Of a stretch of 19,117 bases of DNA, positions 6,882 to 14,497 are shown piece after piece. Positions within the stretch are counted from its first letter, which is position 1. Every line of letters starts with the position of its first letter. The position numbers were made by a program, and so were the translations under genes. Under the pieces are notes generated by a model that made no database searches, was not told the origin of the DNA, and saw nothing but the letters and a program-made list of their open reading frames with translations. This DNA comes from Hylemonella sp. UBA6679 (lineage in GTDB: Bacteria; Pseudomonadota; Gammaproteobacteria; Burkholderiales; Burkholderiaceae_C): contig DKJZ01000051.1 in NCBI GenBank assembly GCA_002454975.1, forward strand, positions 1 through 19,117. The letters are read 5' to 3'.

Positions 6882-8216
6882 TTAACGCGCCGGCAGCACC
6901 TGAGCCACGCACTCACCCAGGCCCAAACGTACCCGCCCAGGCGCCTCGCAGTAAGCGCGCATGACCACCTCATCGCCATCTTGCAAGAAGGTGCGGGCCT
7001 CCCCGCTGGGCAGGGTCAGGGGCAGCTTGCCACCTTGGGTGAGTTCGAGCAAGGCGCCCGCCTCTTGCGGCGTGGGGCCTGAGAGCGTGCCGGTGCCCAG
7101 CAAGTCACCCGGCTGCAAATTGCAGCCATTGACGGTGTGGTGGGCCACCAATTGGGCGATGGTCCAGTAAGCATGGCGGTAACTGGTGTGGCAAACCCAG
7201 TGCACATCCAGGCCAGCCTGGCGCATGGCCGCACTGCGCAGGCCCACTTGCAAGCGAATGTCATAGGCGCCGTGTTGGCGGTTTTCCAGGCTGTGCAAAT
7301 AGGGCAGGTCTGGGCGGTCTGCATCCTCTGGTGGGCGCTGCAGGGCGACACGGTAAGGCGCCAAAGCTTCGAGGGTAACGACCCAGGCCGAAATTGTGGT
7401 GGCAAAGTTTTTCGCCAGGAAGGGGCCGAGCGGCTGGTATTCCCAGGCTTGCACGTCGCGGGCGGACCAGTCGTTGAGCAGGCACACCCCGAACACATGG
7501 TGCAGGGCTTGGTCCAAGGTGATGGACGCACCCACCGCATTGCCGCGCCCGACGAACACGCCTAGCTCGAGTTCATAGTCCAGGCGCTGGCTGGCTTGAA
7601 GTTCAGGTTGGGTAGCCCCAGCGGGCATGACCTGCCCACGAGGCCGGTGAAACGCCGTGCCCGAGACTTGTAAGCTGCTGGCGCGACCGTGGTAACCGAT
7701 GGGCACCCAACGGTAGTTGGGCAACAAGGGGTTGTCAGGCCGGAACAATTTGCCCACGTTGGTGGCGTGGTAAATCGAGGTGTAAAAGTCGGTGTAGTCG
7801 CCCACCTGCGCGGGCAAGTGCATGCGCACCGCGTCTTGGTCAAGCAAGCAGGGCTTGAGCGCAGCTTGCTGCGCTGCCGGCGCTTGGGCGTGGAGCCAAT
7901 CAAACACGGTATGGCGCAAAGCTTGCGACGCTGCAGGCCCCAAGGCCATCACAGCATTGAGGCTCTGGCCTGTGCAGGCCTGCAAGGCGGCGCGGGCTTG
8001 TGGGCTCAAGTTTTGATTTGCTATCAAATCAGAAGCAAGAACCGCAGACAAATCAAGGACCTGATGGCCAATGGCAATGCCGATACGTGGCGCAGCGTCG
8101 CCCACCGAGAACACACCCAAAGGCAAGTTCTGAAGGGGAAAGTCTGTGCCCGGCGCATTGGCGCTGGCCACCCAACTGCGCGCAGCCGGGTCGTGGGTGT
8201 GGTTGAGGTCAGTCAT
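6882..8216 (-). CDS. fahA: Fumarylacetoacetase (fumarylacetoacetate hydrolase family, full length)
   Basis: This 444-residue enzyme is predicted to hydrolyse fumarylacetoacetate, or a related diketo acid, to fumarate and acetoacetate. The N-terminal FAH domain (about 14-120) is followed by the catalytic domain. Residues matching mouse FAH are all present: D143 and H150 in DYTDFYTSIYHATNVG, E215 and E217 in LDYELELGVF, D249, R253 and Q256 in LLNDWSARDVQAWEY, K269 in AKNF, T377 in GTGTLSG and E391. The ATG at 8216 is chosen because it lies 5 bp after the VOC stop and begins just before the conserved SWVASAN region; the longer frame to 8303 would run into the VOC gene. No homogentisate dioxygenase or maleylacetoacetate isomerase is adjacent, so its partner pathway here is unclear. 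Confidence 0.95.
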   Translation of the reverse strand: MTDLNHTHDPAARSWVASANAPGTDFPLQNLPLGVFSVGDAAPRIGIAIGHQVLDLSAVLASDLIANQNLSPQARAALQACTGQSLNAVMALGPAASQALRHTVFDWLHAQAPAAQQAALKPCLLDQDAVRMHLPAQVGDYTDFYTSIYHATNVGKLFRPDNPLLPNYRWVPIGYHGRASSLQVSGTAFHRPRGQVMPAGATQPELQASQRLDYELELGVFVGRGNAVGASITLDQALHHVFGVCLLNDWSARDVQAWEYQPLGPFLAKNFATTISAWVVTLEALAPYRVALQRPPEDADRPDLPYLHSLENRQHGAYDIRLQVGLRSAAMRQAGLDVHWVCHTSYRHAYWTIAQLVAHHTVNGCNLQPGDLLGTGTLSGPTPQEAGALLELTQGGKLPLTLPSGEARTFLQDGDEVVMRAYCEAPGRVRLGLGECVAQVLPAR

Positions 8217-8221
8217 CACGT

Positions 8222-8752
8222 TCAAGGGTGGCTGCCGTCGTGCATCCAAGCCGCGTGTGTGGGGGCACGGCGGGTGTCGCGCCATTCTTCGAGCATGGCC
8301 CACTTGACTGCATCGAGCTTGCTGTGCATCTCAGGCGTGCTGGTGTCGCAGGCCAGCTCGAGCCTGTGGCCGTTGGGGTCAAAGAAATAAATGCTTTTGA
8401 ACAAGGTGTGGTTGGTTGGGCCAATCACCTCAATGCCAGCTTTGACCAAGCGCTCTTTAGCTGCCAGCAGCTCATCCATCGAGCCCACTTTGAAGGCGAT
8501 GTGCTGCACCCAATCAGGGGTGTTGTGGTCGCGGTCCATGGGAGGTTGGCTGGGCAACTCAAAAAACGCCAAGACGTTGCCCTGCCCTGCGTCCAAAAAC
8601 ACATGCATATAGGGGTCAGGCGCTTTGGTCGAGGGCACCTCGTTCTCAGCAATGGCCAACACAAAGTTCATGCCCAGATGTTGTTCGTACCATTTGACGG
8701 TGGCGTACGCGTCTTTGCATCGGTAAGCCACGTGGTGGATATGTTGAATCAT
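8222..8752 (-). CDS. VOC-family (glyoxalase/extradiol fold) metalloenzyme
   Basis: This 176-residue protein has two vicinal-oxygen-chelate modules. Candidate metal ligands are H7 (HHVAYRC), E65 (LAFFEL), H84 (VQHIAFKV) and E132 (HRLELAC). The order His-Glu-His-Glu and the spacing resemble glyoxalase I and related isomerases/epimerases more than extradiol dioxygenases, which use His-His-Glu. It lies 9 bp after a DUF2783 gene and 5 bp before the fumarylacetoacetase gene, so it almost certainly acts in the same catabolic operon. Likely roles are isomerisation or cleavage of a ring-derived intermediate; a dioxygenase role is not excluded. The C-terminal tail of about 35 residues after E132 is longer than in minimal glyoxalases. 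Confidence 0.87.
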   Translation of the reverse strand: MIQHIHHVAYRCKDAYATVKWYEQHLGMNFVLAIAENEVPSTKAPDPYMHVFLDAGQGNVLAFFELPSQPPMDRDHNTPDWVQHIAFKVGSMDELLAAKERLVKAGIEVIGPTNHTLFKSIYFFDPNGHRLELACDTSTPEMHSKLDAVKWAMLEEWRDTRRAPTHAAWMHDGSHP

Positions 8753-8761
8753 GGGGCGCTT

Positions 8762-8950
8762 TCAGAGGTCTTGCAGGGCAGCTTGCACATGGGTTTGGAA
8801 GGCCTGTGCGGTACCCTCGGCTTGGCCTTGCAGCAGCGCGAGTTTGACCAGCATCAGCTGAGCCTTGTCAGTACCCGCCTGGTCGATGGCTTGGGCCAGG
8901 GTGTCGTACACAGTTTCCAAATCGGCGATGGATAAAGCAGCGGTTTTCAT
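8762..8950 (-). CDS. Small DUF2783-type protein (copy 1)
   Basis: This 62-residue protein appears all alpha-helical, with LSIADLETVYDTLAQAIDQA and KAQLMLVKLALLQGQAEG followed by a final helix, and no signal peptide or membrane segment. It looks like a DUF2783 member (assignment by eye). It starts 16 bp after the FAD monooxygenase 1 stop and ends 9 bp before the VOC gene. A second, diverged protein of the same kind follows FAD monooxygenase 2, so the small protein appears to be paired with the flavoenzyme. Function is unknown; an assembly, regulatory or reductase-contact role is speculation. It has no obvious Shine-Dalgarno, so translation may depend on the upstream gene. Confidence 0.78.
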   Translation of the reverse strand: MKTAALSIADLETVYDTLAQAIDQAGTDKAQLMLVKLALLQGQAEGTAQAFQTHVQAALQDL

Positions 8951-8966
8951 GGGCGAGGGCTGGGGC

Positions 8967-10706
8967 TTAAGCTTGCAGGCGCGTTGGGGTCGATACGGTT
9001 TGGCGGGCTAACACAGTGTCAACCGCTGAGCGCAAACGGAACTCATCGAGCGTGACCCAGCGTGCGCACACATGCTGGTCGGGCCTCAGCAAATAAGCCG
9101 CGCCGTCTTGTGTCACACCGTAGCGCGCACGCAGATTGCCGTTGGTATCTGTCAGCACCTGGTCGGCCCCTTGCACAGGCGCACAGTCCGTTTGGGTGAT
9201 GGCGCTCACACGCAGCGGCACACCACGGGCCTTGATGCGAGTGATCTCGGCTTGCAAAGCTTCAGGCAAAGCAGCGGCGGTGGTGAAGTACAGCAGATCC
9301 AAGCCACCCCCCAGGTGGTCCAGCAGGTAATCATCGGTGCCGAGCTGCACATTTTGTGGCGGCTCACCACGGCCTGGGCCAGCGGTGAACAAGGCGTTGT
9401 CGTCACCCCGCGCGTTGAGTTGTGAATGCAAGTAAGCATGCGGCCGCGAGGTGCGCCAATGGTAGAGCGGCCGCACAAAAGCCTGGGTGAGCGAGAGCGA
9501 GAGCACCGCATCGCGCAGCAAGCGAAAGCCCGCGGTAGGCGGCGTCATGAAGCGGGTGCTCTTGCCTGCCTCGTCAATGATTTCGCGAGCAGCACCCACA
9601 CGCTCGCGGCTATAGTTGGCCAGCAGGTCTTCCCCGCCATAACCTTGAATGACAAACGCGAGTTGCCAACCCAGCGCCTGCGCATCTTGGAACGCGGTGT
9701 TGGCACCGCGCACGCCAAAAATCGGCAGCAGGTGCGCTGCGTCACCCACAAAAAACACACGGCCATGGCGGTAATCAGGCAGCGTGAGCGTGCGGGCCGA
9801 GTACACCGAGGACCAATCCAGCTCCCAGGGGCGGTCGCCAAAACCAATCATCTCGAGCTGCGCGTTGATGCGCTCACGCAAAGACTCAGGCCGCAGGGCA
9901 TCCTCCGCGCTTTCATGGGCGGGCAACTGGTAGTCGATGCGCCAAATGCCACGCGGTTCGCGGTGCATCAGGATGGTGTTGCCCGGGTTCCAGACCGGGT
10001 CAAAGTAAGCGAGCCGCTCCGTGGGCAGGGGCAAATCAATGCGGATGTCGGCAATCACAAAGCGGCCTTCGTACGAGGCGCCTTCCAACTTCAAACCCAA
10101 GGCGGTGCGGATGCCTGAACGCGCGCCATCCGCAGCCACCAACCAGGTGGTCTCCAACTGGTACGGGCCTTGCGGCGTGTCGACGGTGAGGACCGCGTGG
10201 TCTGCCTGCTGAACCAGGTCGGTGAGCTTGTTGCCCCAACGCACCTCAATGCCAGCATGGGCCTCGCAGGCCTGGAGCAAAAACTCCTCCAGGTACTGCT
10301 GCTGCAGATTGATCATCGGGAAGAAACGATCATCCGCGTCATGTGGGGCCTGCATGCGAAACACATGCTGACCACGGAAATACGAGTTGCCAAAACGCCA
10401 GGGCAAGCCCGCATCGGTCACAGCTTGGGCCACGCCCACCTGCTGCAAAATTTCCATGCTGCGACGGGTGAACACGATCGCACGCGAGCCTTCTGACACC
10501 TGGCGCTCAGCGGCCAGCACGGTGACCTTCACACCGTGGCGCGCCAACTCCAAAGCGGTGGTGAGCGCCGCAGGCCCTGCCCCAGCAATCACCACGCTGT
10601 GGCGCGCTGTGCCGGTTTGCGGTGGGTGCTCTGCGGGCAGCCACGCATCATGCACGCGGTAGTTGTAGTACAGCGAGGGACGGGCTTGGTCTAGGGGGGC
10701 ATGCAT
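8967..10706 (-). CDS. FAD-dependent aromatic monooxygenase, MhpA-like (monooxygenase 1)
   Basis: This 579-residue flavoprotein monooxygenase is in the group that includes 3-(3-hydroxyphenyl)propionate hydroxylase. The FAD-binding motif is at about 38-60 (VVIAGAGPAALTTALELARH). The DG motif is at 190-200 (AADGARSGIR), and the GD motif is G321-D322 (RVFFVGDAAHLLP). The C-terminal thioredoxin-like domain ends with GAAYLLRPDQHVCARW. The third glycine of GxGxxG is Ala47 here, whereas monooxygenase 2 keeps Gly. The ATG at 10706 is chosen; a TTG at 10727 overlapping the upstream stop (TTGA) is an alternative giving 586 residues. Expected chemistry is NAD(P)H-dependent ring hydroxylation or Baeyer-Villiger-like oxygenation; the substrate is not readable from sequence. 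Confidence 0.92.
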   Translation of the reverse strand: MHAPLDQARPSLYYNYRVHDAWLPAEHPPQTGTARHSVVIAGAGPAALTTALELARHGVKVTVLAAERQVSEGSRAIVFTRRSMEILQQVGVAQAVTDAGLPWRFGNSYFRGQHVFRMQAPHDADDRFFPMINLQQQYLEEFLLQACEAHAGIEVRWGNKLTDLVQQADHAVLTVDTPQGPYQLETTWLVAADGARSGIRTALGLKLEGASYEGRFVIADIRIDLPLPTERLAYFDPVWNPGNTILMHREPRGIWRIDYQLPAHESAEDALRPESLRERINAQLEMIGFGDRPWELDWSSVYSARTLTLPDYRHGRVFFVGDAAHLLPIFGVRGANTAFQDAQALGWQLAFVIQGYGGEDLLANYSRERVGAAREIIDEAGKSTRFMTPPTAGFRLLRDAVLSLSLTQAFVRPLYHWRTSRPHAYLHSQLNARGDDNALFTAGPGRGEPPQNVQLGTDDYLLDHLGGGLDLLYFTTAAALPEALQAEITRIKARGVPLRVSAITQTDCAPVQGADQVLTDTNGNLRARYGVTQDGAAYLLRPDQHVCARWVTLDEFRLRSAVDTVLARQTVSTPTRLQA

Positions 10707-10723
10707 AGGTGTTGTTCTCAGGT

Positions 10724-10945
10724 TCAAGCCTTGAGACTGGTCGCAGATGCGTCTGCCGTGTCAGCAACGCGCGCGGCGTTGAGGGCGTCTTGCAGCACCG
10801 CGTTGTCACCAATGTGGTTGGCCAGCAGCAGCACCAAACGCGCGTTGAACGCGTGGCTTTGCGCGGTGCTGAGGTCTTGGTGCGCCGCGATCAACGATTC
10901 GTAAAAACCGTCAGCATCGGGGAAGTTGGGCTGGGTGTTCAGCAT
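10724..10945 (-). CDS. Small DUF2783-type protein (copy 2)
   Basis: This 73-residue, probably helical protein carries the DUF2783-like core DADGFYESLIAAHQDLS and NARLVLLLANHIGD. The ATG at 10945, 14 bp after the monooxygenase 2 stop, is chosen because the conserved region begins right after it; the frame is open further upstream, but that part overlaps the monooxygenase gene. It sits exactly where copy 1 sits relative to monooxygenase 1. The two small proteins share pattern but little identity, so they are old paralogues or separately acquired. Its stop overlaps a possible TTG start of monooxygenase 1. Function is unknown. Confidence 0.82.
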   Translation of the reverse strand: MLNTQPNFPDADGFYESLIAAHQDLSTAQSHAFNARLVLLLANHIGDNAVLQDALNAARVADTADASATSLKA

Positions 10946-10959
10946 GGTCAAGCTCGTGG

Positions 10960-12603
10960 TCAGTGTCCGGTGGCGCGCAGGTAAGCCGCGCTCACCAGGG
11001 CTTGTGTGGGGTGGTGCCAACGCGCGCAAATATGCTGGTCTGGGCGAAGCAGGTAAGCACTGCCTGTTTGCAGACCCAAACGCTGAGCCACCAAACCTTG
11101 AGGGTCTTGCAGATCTGGGCCGAGCACCAAAACTTTCACCTCGTTTTGGGGCAAGGTACTGAGCCAATTCGCCACCCAAGCGGGCATGGCGCCTTGGGTG
11201 ATCAAGGTGAAGTTGCTGCCCAATTCACGCAGCAGCCAGCTGCTGCGGCCATTCACCGACACCGGTGCATCGCTGAGCACCGCACCGGGCACCAAGGCGC
11301 TGTCAAACACATCGACATCGGGCGTGTTGAGCGGCGAGGTGTGCAAGACCGCGGGTACCGACAAACGACCGCTGTTCACCAGTTTGCGCGCAAACGCATG
11401 GTGCTTGGCCAGCTGCAAGGTGGCATCGCGAAACACGCGGCTGATCTCGCTCTTGGGGGTGATGAAGTCGGTAGCGCGGGTGGAATTCAGAATATTTTCA
11501 TCGGCCGCGTATTCGCGCTCGGGGCCGTAGGTGGCCACCAAACTTTGGGGTGAAACACCCCGCAACACACGGTCCAGCTTCCAGGCCAGGTTGTCGGCGT
11601 CTTGCACGCCGCTGTTGGCGCCACGCGCACCAAAAGGCGACACGCCATGCGCGCTGTCGCCCGCAAACACCACGCGGTCGTGCACAAACTGCGCCATGCG
11701 TTGGCAAGCAAAGGTGTACACGCTGGCCCACGCCAGCTCAAACTTCACGTCTTTGCCGAGCAAGGCTTGCACGCGCGGGATGATGTTCTCAGGCCGCTTC
11801 TCCACCTCGGGGTCGGCGTCCCAGCCCAGCTGAAAATCAATGCGCCACACATGGTCAGGCTGGCGGTGCAGCAGCACGCTTTGGCCGGGATGAAACGGCG
11901 GGTCAAACCAAAACCATCGCTCGGTGGGAAAGTCCGCTTCCATCTTCACATCGGCAATCAGAAAGCGGTCTTTGAACACACGGCCTTCGGTTTCCAAGCC
12001 CATCAAGCCGCGCAGCGTGGAGCGCGAACCGTCGCAGGCCACCACCCAATCGGCTTGCAACTGGTGGGGGCCATCGGGCGTGTCGATGGTGAGCAGCGCG
12101 CCCTGCCCGTCTTGCGACAGACCGCTGACTTTGTGATCCCAACGGATGTCAATCTCGGGCATTTGCAAGGCGCGCTCCACCAAAAACGATTCGGCGTAGT
12201 ACTGCTGCAAATTGATGAAGGCCGGGTGCTCATGCCCCGCTTCGGGCAAGAGGTTGAACTGGTAAATCGGACTGTCTTTGAAAAACACCTTGCCCACTTG
12301 CCAAGACACGCCTTTGTCCACCATCACCTCGCCCAGCCCCAGGCGGCTCCAGATGTCCAAGGTGCGTTTGGCAAAGCAAATGGCGCGTGAGCCGCTCGAG
12401 AGTTTGTGGTCGTTGTCCAGCACCACCACACGTTGCCCGCGCTGCGCCAGGTCGATGGCCAAACTCAAACCCACCGGGCCCGCACCCACCACCACCACCG
12501 GGTGGCGCACAGGCTGCGCTGCCAGGGCATCGGCGTGGGCCTGGTAGGCAAACGCAATGCCTTGCACCTGCTGACCCGAACCGCGAAATGGCAAGGCTTG
12601 CAC
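10960..12603 (-). CDS. FAD-dependent aromatic monooxygenase, MhpA-like (monooxygenase 2)
   Basis: This 547-residue flavin monooxygenase is a paralogue of monooxygenase 1. The FAD motif G40-A-G-P-V-G45 is intact (VVVVGAGPVGLSLAIDLAQR). The DG motif is D191-G192 (ACDGSRSTLRGLMGLE), the GD motif is G315-D316 (RVVFAGDSAHGVSPFGARGA), and the C-terminal domain ends with GSAYLLRPDQHICARW. The start is assigned to GTG at 12603: it lies 4 bp after the MBL stop, has GAAGG eight bases upstream, and gives the usual length for MhpA-like enzymes. The first ATG in the frame is at 12696, inside the MBL gene, and would add 31 unlikely residues. It is followed by DUF2783 copy 2. The substrate is unknown; sharing an operon with monooxygenase 1 suggests two successive hydroxylations or a heteromer (inference). 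Confidence 0.93.
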   Translation of the reverse strand: MQALPFRGSGQQVQGIAFAYQAHADALAAQPVRHPVVVVGAGPVGLSLAIDLAQRGQRVVVLDNDHKLSSGSRAICFAKRTLDIWSRLGLGEVMVDKGVSWQVGKVFFKDSPIYQFNLLPEAGHEHPAFINLQQYYAESFLVERALQMPEIDIRWDHKVSGLSQDGQGALLTIDTPDGPHQLQADWVVACDGSRSTLRGLMGLETEGRVFKDRFLIADVKMEADFPTERWFWFDPPFHPGQSVLLHRQPDHVWRIDFQLGWDADPEVEKRPENIIPRVQALLGKDVKFELAWASVYTFACQRMAQFVHDRVVFAGDSAHGVSPFGARGANSGVQDADNLAWKLDRVLRGVSPQSLVATYGPEREYAADENILNSTRATDFITPKSEISRVFRDATLQLAKHHAFARKLVNSGRLSVPAVLHTSPLNTPDVDVFDSALVPGAVLSDAPVSVNGRSSWLLRELGSNFTLITQGAMPAWVANWLSTLPQNEVKVLVLGPDLQDPQGLVAQRLGLQTGSAYLLRPDQHICARWHHPTQALVSAAYLRATGH

Positions 12604-12607
12604 CGTC

Positions 12608-13564
12608 TTAACCTTCGAGAGCTTGCCACATTTGGATGTCGCGCTCAGCCGTCCAAATGCGTGGGTCCGGGTATTGCGTGGCCTCGTCATAGGCACGGGT
12701 CACATCAAACGGCATGCAGTGGTTGAAGATGACCCAGTGACCGTACTTGGGCTGCAACTTGGCCATGGCGGCCTCGTAGACATTGCGCAAATCTTGACCG
12801 GCCGCCGCACCAGCTTTGACCTGTGCGTACAAATCGCTCACAAAGGCTTTGGTGCCAGCCAAACCGGCTTGCACCTGCTGGGGCGTTTGCAAAGCCGCGC
12901 CGCGCCCGGGCACGAGTTTTTCGGGCTGCAAGGCAGCGATGTTGTCCAGGGTTTGTGGCCAATCTTGGAAGTAAGCGTCGCCTGCATAAGGCGTGGCGTC
13001 GAACTCCACCAGGTCGCCGCTGAACAAGATTTTTTCAGAGGGCAACCAAGCCACCGTGTCGCCTTTGGTGTGGCCGCGGCCGAGCTGCAAAATTTGCACC
13101 TCGAGCTTGCCCAACCAAATCGTCATCTTGCCAGTGAAGGTCAAGGTGGGCCAGGTCATGCCCGGGGGCACGCTCTCGACGTTTTGAAACAGACGCGGGA
13201 AGCGACCAATCTCGCTGGCCTTGTCGAACTCACCACGCTCCACGATCAGGTCGTAAGTGTCTTGGCTGGCAATGATGTGCTCAGGCTCGTAAGCCGTGGC
13301 CCCCAACACACGCACCGCGTGGTAGTGGCTGAGCAACACGTACTTGATGGGCTTGTCGGTCACCTCGCGGATGCGGCGGATCACGTCTTGCGCCATCACC
13401 GGCGTGGCCTGGGTGTCGATGACCATCACCGCGTCGTCGCCAATGATGATGCCGGTGTTGGGGTCGCCCTCGGCGGTGTAGGCGTAGGCGTGGTCAGAGA
13501 GTTTGTCGAAGCTGACTTTTTTCTCTTCCAGATCGGCGGCAGACGCGAAAGTTTTGGTGCTCAT
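12608..13564 (-). CDS. Metallo-beta-lactamase-fold protein with degenerate HxHxDH motif
   Basis: This 318-residue MBL-fold protein is the first gene of the catabolic operon. Motif 1 reads SHYHAVRVLGA, so H80 and H82 are kept, but the Asp and His of HxHxDH are Val84 and Arg85. H165 (GRGHTKGDT), D184 (FSGDLVE) and H282 (FNHCMPFD) are present. This keeps the first metal site and removes key ligands of the second, so a one-metal enzyme or a non-hydrolytic role is likely (inference). The ATG at 13564 is chosen for its AAGG six bases upstream; an upstream start at 13612 adds 16 residues unlike the fold. No signal peptide is seen. It is coupled to monooxygenase 2 by a 4-bp gap, downstream of the promoter at 13657-13684. 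Confidence 0.88.
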   Translation of the reverse strand: MSTKTFASAADLEEKKVSFDKLSDHAYAYTAEGDPNTGIIIGDDAVMVIDTQATPVMAQDVIRRIREVTDKPIKYVLLSHYHAVRVLGATAYEPEHIIASQDTYDLIVERGEFDKASEIGRFPRLFQNVESVPPGMTWPTLTFTGKMTIWLGKLEVQILQLGRGHTKGDTVAWLPSEKILFSGDLVEFDATPYAGDAYFQDWPQTLDNIAALQPEKLVPGRGAALQTPQQVQAGLAGTKAFVSDLYAQVKAGAAAGQDLRNVYEAAMAKLQPKYGHWVIFNHCMPFDVTRAYDEATQYPDPRIWTAERDIQMWQALEG

Positions 13565-13641
13565 GAGGGCCTTGAAATGCGTAGCGGGTTGAGTCCCGGG
13601 TTGGACAAACACGACTTGCCAGATTCAGCACAGGCAAATAC

Positions 13642-13658
13642 ATTCGTCATTAACGAAT
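13642..13658. promoter_or_regulatory. Candidate operator (inverted repeat) in the iclR/MBL divergent region
   Basis: ATTCGT (13642-13647) and ACGAAT (13653-13658) form a perfect 6-bp inverted repeat with 5-bp spacing. It overlaps the 3' end of the predicted -10 box of the minus-strand promoter. A weaker outer pair, AGATTC (13621-13626) and GAATCT (13666-13671), flanks it. The position next to an iclR-type gene suggests a binding site for that regulator (inference). Confidence 0.55.
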
Positions 13659-13684
13659 TTTAGGCGAATCTGCGTTAAATTCAA
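13657..13684 (-). promoter_or_regulatory. Predicted sigma70-type promoter for the catabolic operon
   Basis: On the minus strand TTGAAT (13684-13679) and TAAAAT (13662-13657) are separated by 16 bp, with 4/6 and 5/6 matches to the -35 and -10 consensus. This would start a transcript near 13650 with a leader of about 85 nt before the MBL ATG. The region is AT-rich relative to its neighbours. Confidence 0.6.
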
Positions 13685-13707
13685 TATAGACAAATCGATT
13701 ACACATC

Positions 13708-14496
13708 ATGGAAAACCCTAAGTCATCCTCCGCGCTTGAGAACAAAAAGGCCAATTCACGGGGCATCCAAAGCGTAGAAGTGGGCGGCAAGCTGCTGCAG
13801 GCCCTGGTGGCCAGCGGTCAGGGCATGGCCCTCAAAGACTTGGCACAGGCCGCAGGCATGAGCCCAGCCAAGGCCCACCCCTACTTGGTGAGCTTTGGCA
13901 AGCTCGGGCTGATCACCCAAGACGCCAGCTCAGGCCAATACGGCTTGGGCACCTTGGCCTTGCAACTGGGCTTGATCGCACTCAAGCAAGTGGACCCGGT
14001 GCGCCTGGCCATCAACGCCCTGCCCCAACTTGCCCTAGATCTGGGCTGCACCGTGTGTGTGGCGGTGTGGGGTGAACATGCGCCGGTGATTGTGCGGGTG
14101 GAAGAAGCGCCCACCGCGGTGCGCGTGGCCATGCGGCATGGCACACCAGCCTCCATTCGGCACACCGGCACAGGTAAGGTGTTTGCGGCTTACTGGCCGC
14201 GCCAAGACATCGAGCAAGCCCTCAAGGCGCAAGGCCAAGGTGGCGCCTTGGATGACCCGGCGTTTGCCAAAGAGCTTGCGCAAGTGCGCAAAAACGGCCT
14301 GAGTGTGGTCAAAGGTGAGTTGCTGCTGGGCATCAATGCCATGGCGGTGCCCGTGTTTGACGGCCAAGGCCGCCTGGTGATGGCGATTGCGGCCTTGGCA
14401 CCCAGCGCCCTGCTGGATTTAGACCCCAAGGGCAAGCCAGCCAGTTTGCTCAAAGCCGCCGCCAAAGCCCTGAGCGAAAGCCTGGGCGCGACCTGA
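13708..14496 (+). CDS. IclR-family transcriptional regulator
   Basis: This 262-residue regulator has an N-terminal winged helix-turn-helix (about 18-80: IQSVEVGGKLLQALVASGQG, MALKDLAQAAGMSPAKAHPY and GLITQD) and a C-terminal effector domain (about 95-260, with GCTVCVAVWGEHAPVIVRVE, RHTGTGKVFAAYWP and INAMAVPVFDGQG). It is divergent from the ten-gene minus-strand catabolic/TRAP block across 143 bp and so probably controls it in response to a pathway metabolite; IclR proteins can repress or activate. The ATG at 13708 has no visible Shine-Dalgarno. A TATAGA at 13685-13690 could give a near-leaderless transcript, which is weak evidence. The stop lies one base from the converging yceD stop. Confidence 0.93.
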   Translation: MENPKSSSALENKKANSRGIQSVEVGGKLLQALVASGQGMALKDLAQAAGMSPAKAHPYLVSFGKLGLITQDASSGQYGLGTLALQLGLIALKQVDPVRLAINALPQLALDLGCTVCVAVWGEHAPVIVRVEEAPTAVRVAMRHGTPASIRHTGTGKVFAAYWPRQDIEQALKAQGQGGALDDPAFAKELAQVRKNGLSVVKGELLLGINAMAVPVFDGQGRLVMAIAALAPSALLDLDPKGKPASLLKAAAKALSESLGAT

Positions 14497-14497
14497 A

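Noticed and set aside
10946..11179. N-terminal extension of DUF2783 copy 2
   Set aside because: It overlaps the end of monooxygenase 2 in another frame; the family core starts at the ATG at 10945.
12604..12696. Upstream ATG for monooxygenase 2
   Set aside because: It would lie inside the MBL gene and add 31 residues; GTG at 12603 has a ribosome site and normal length.
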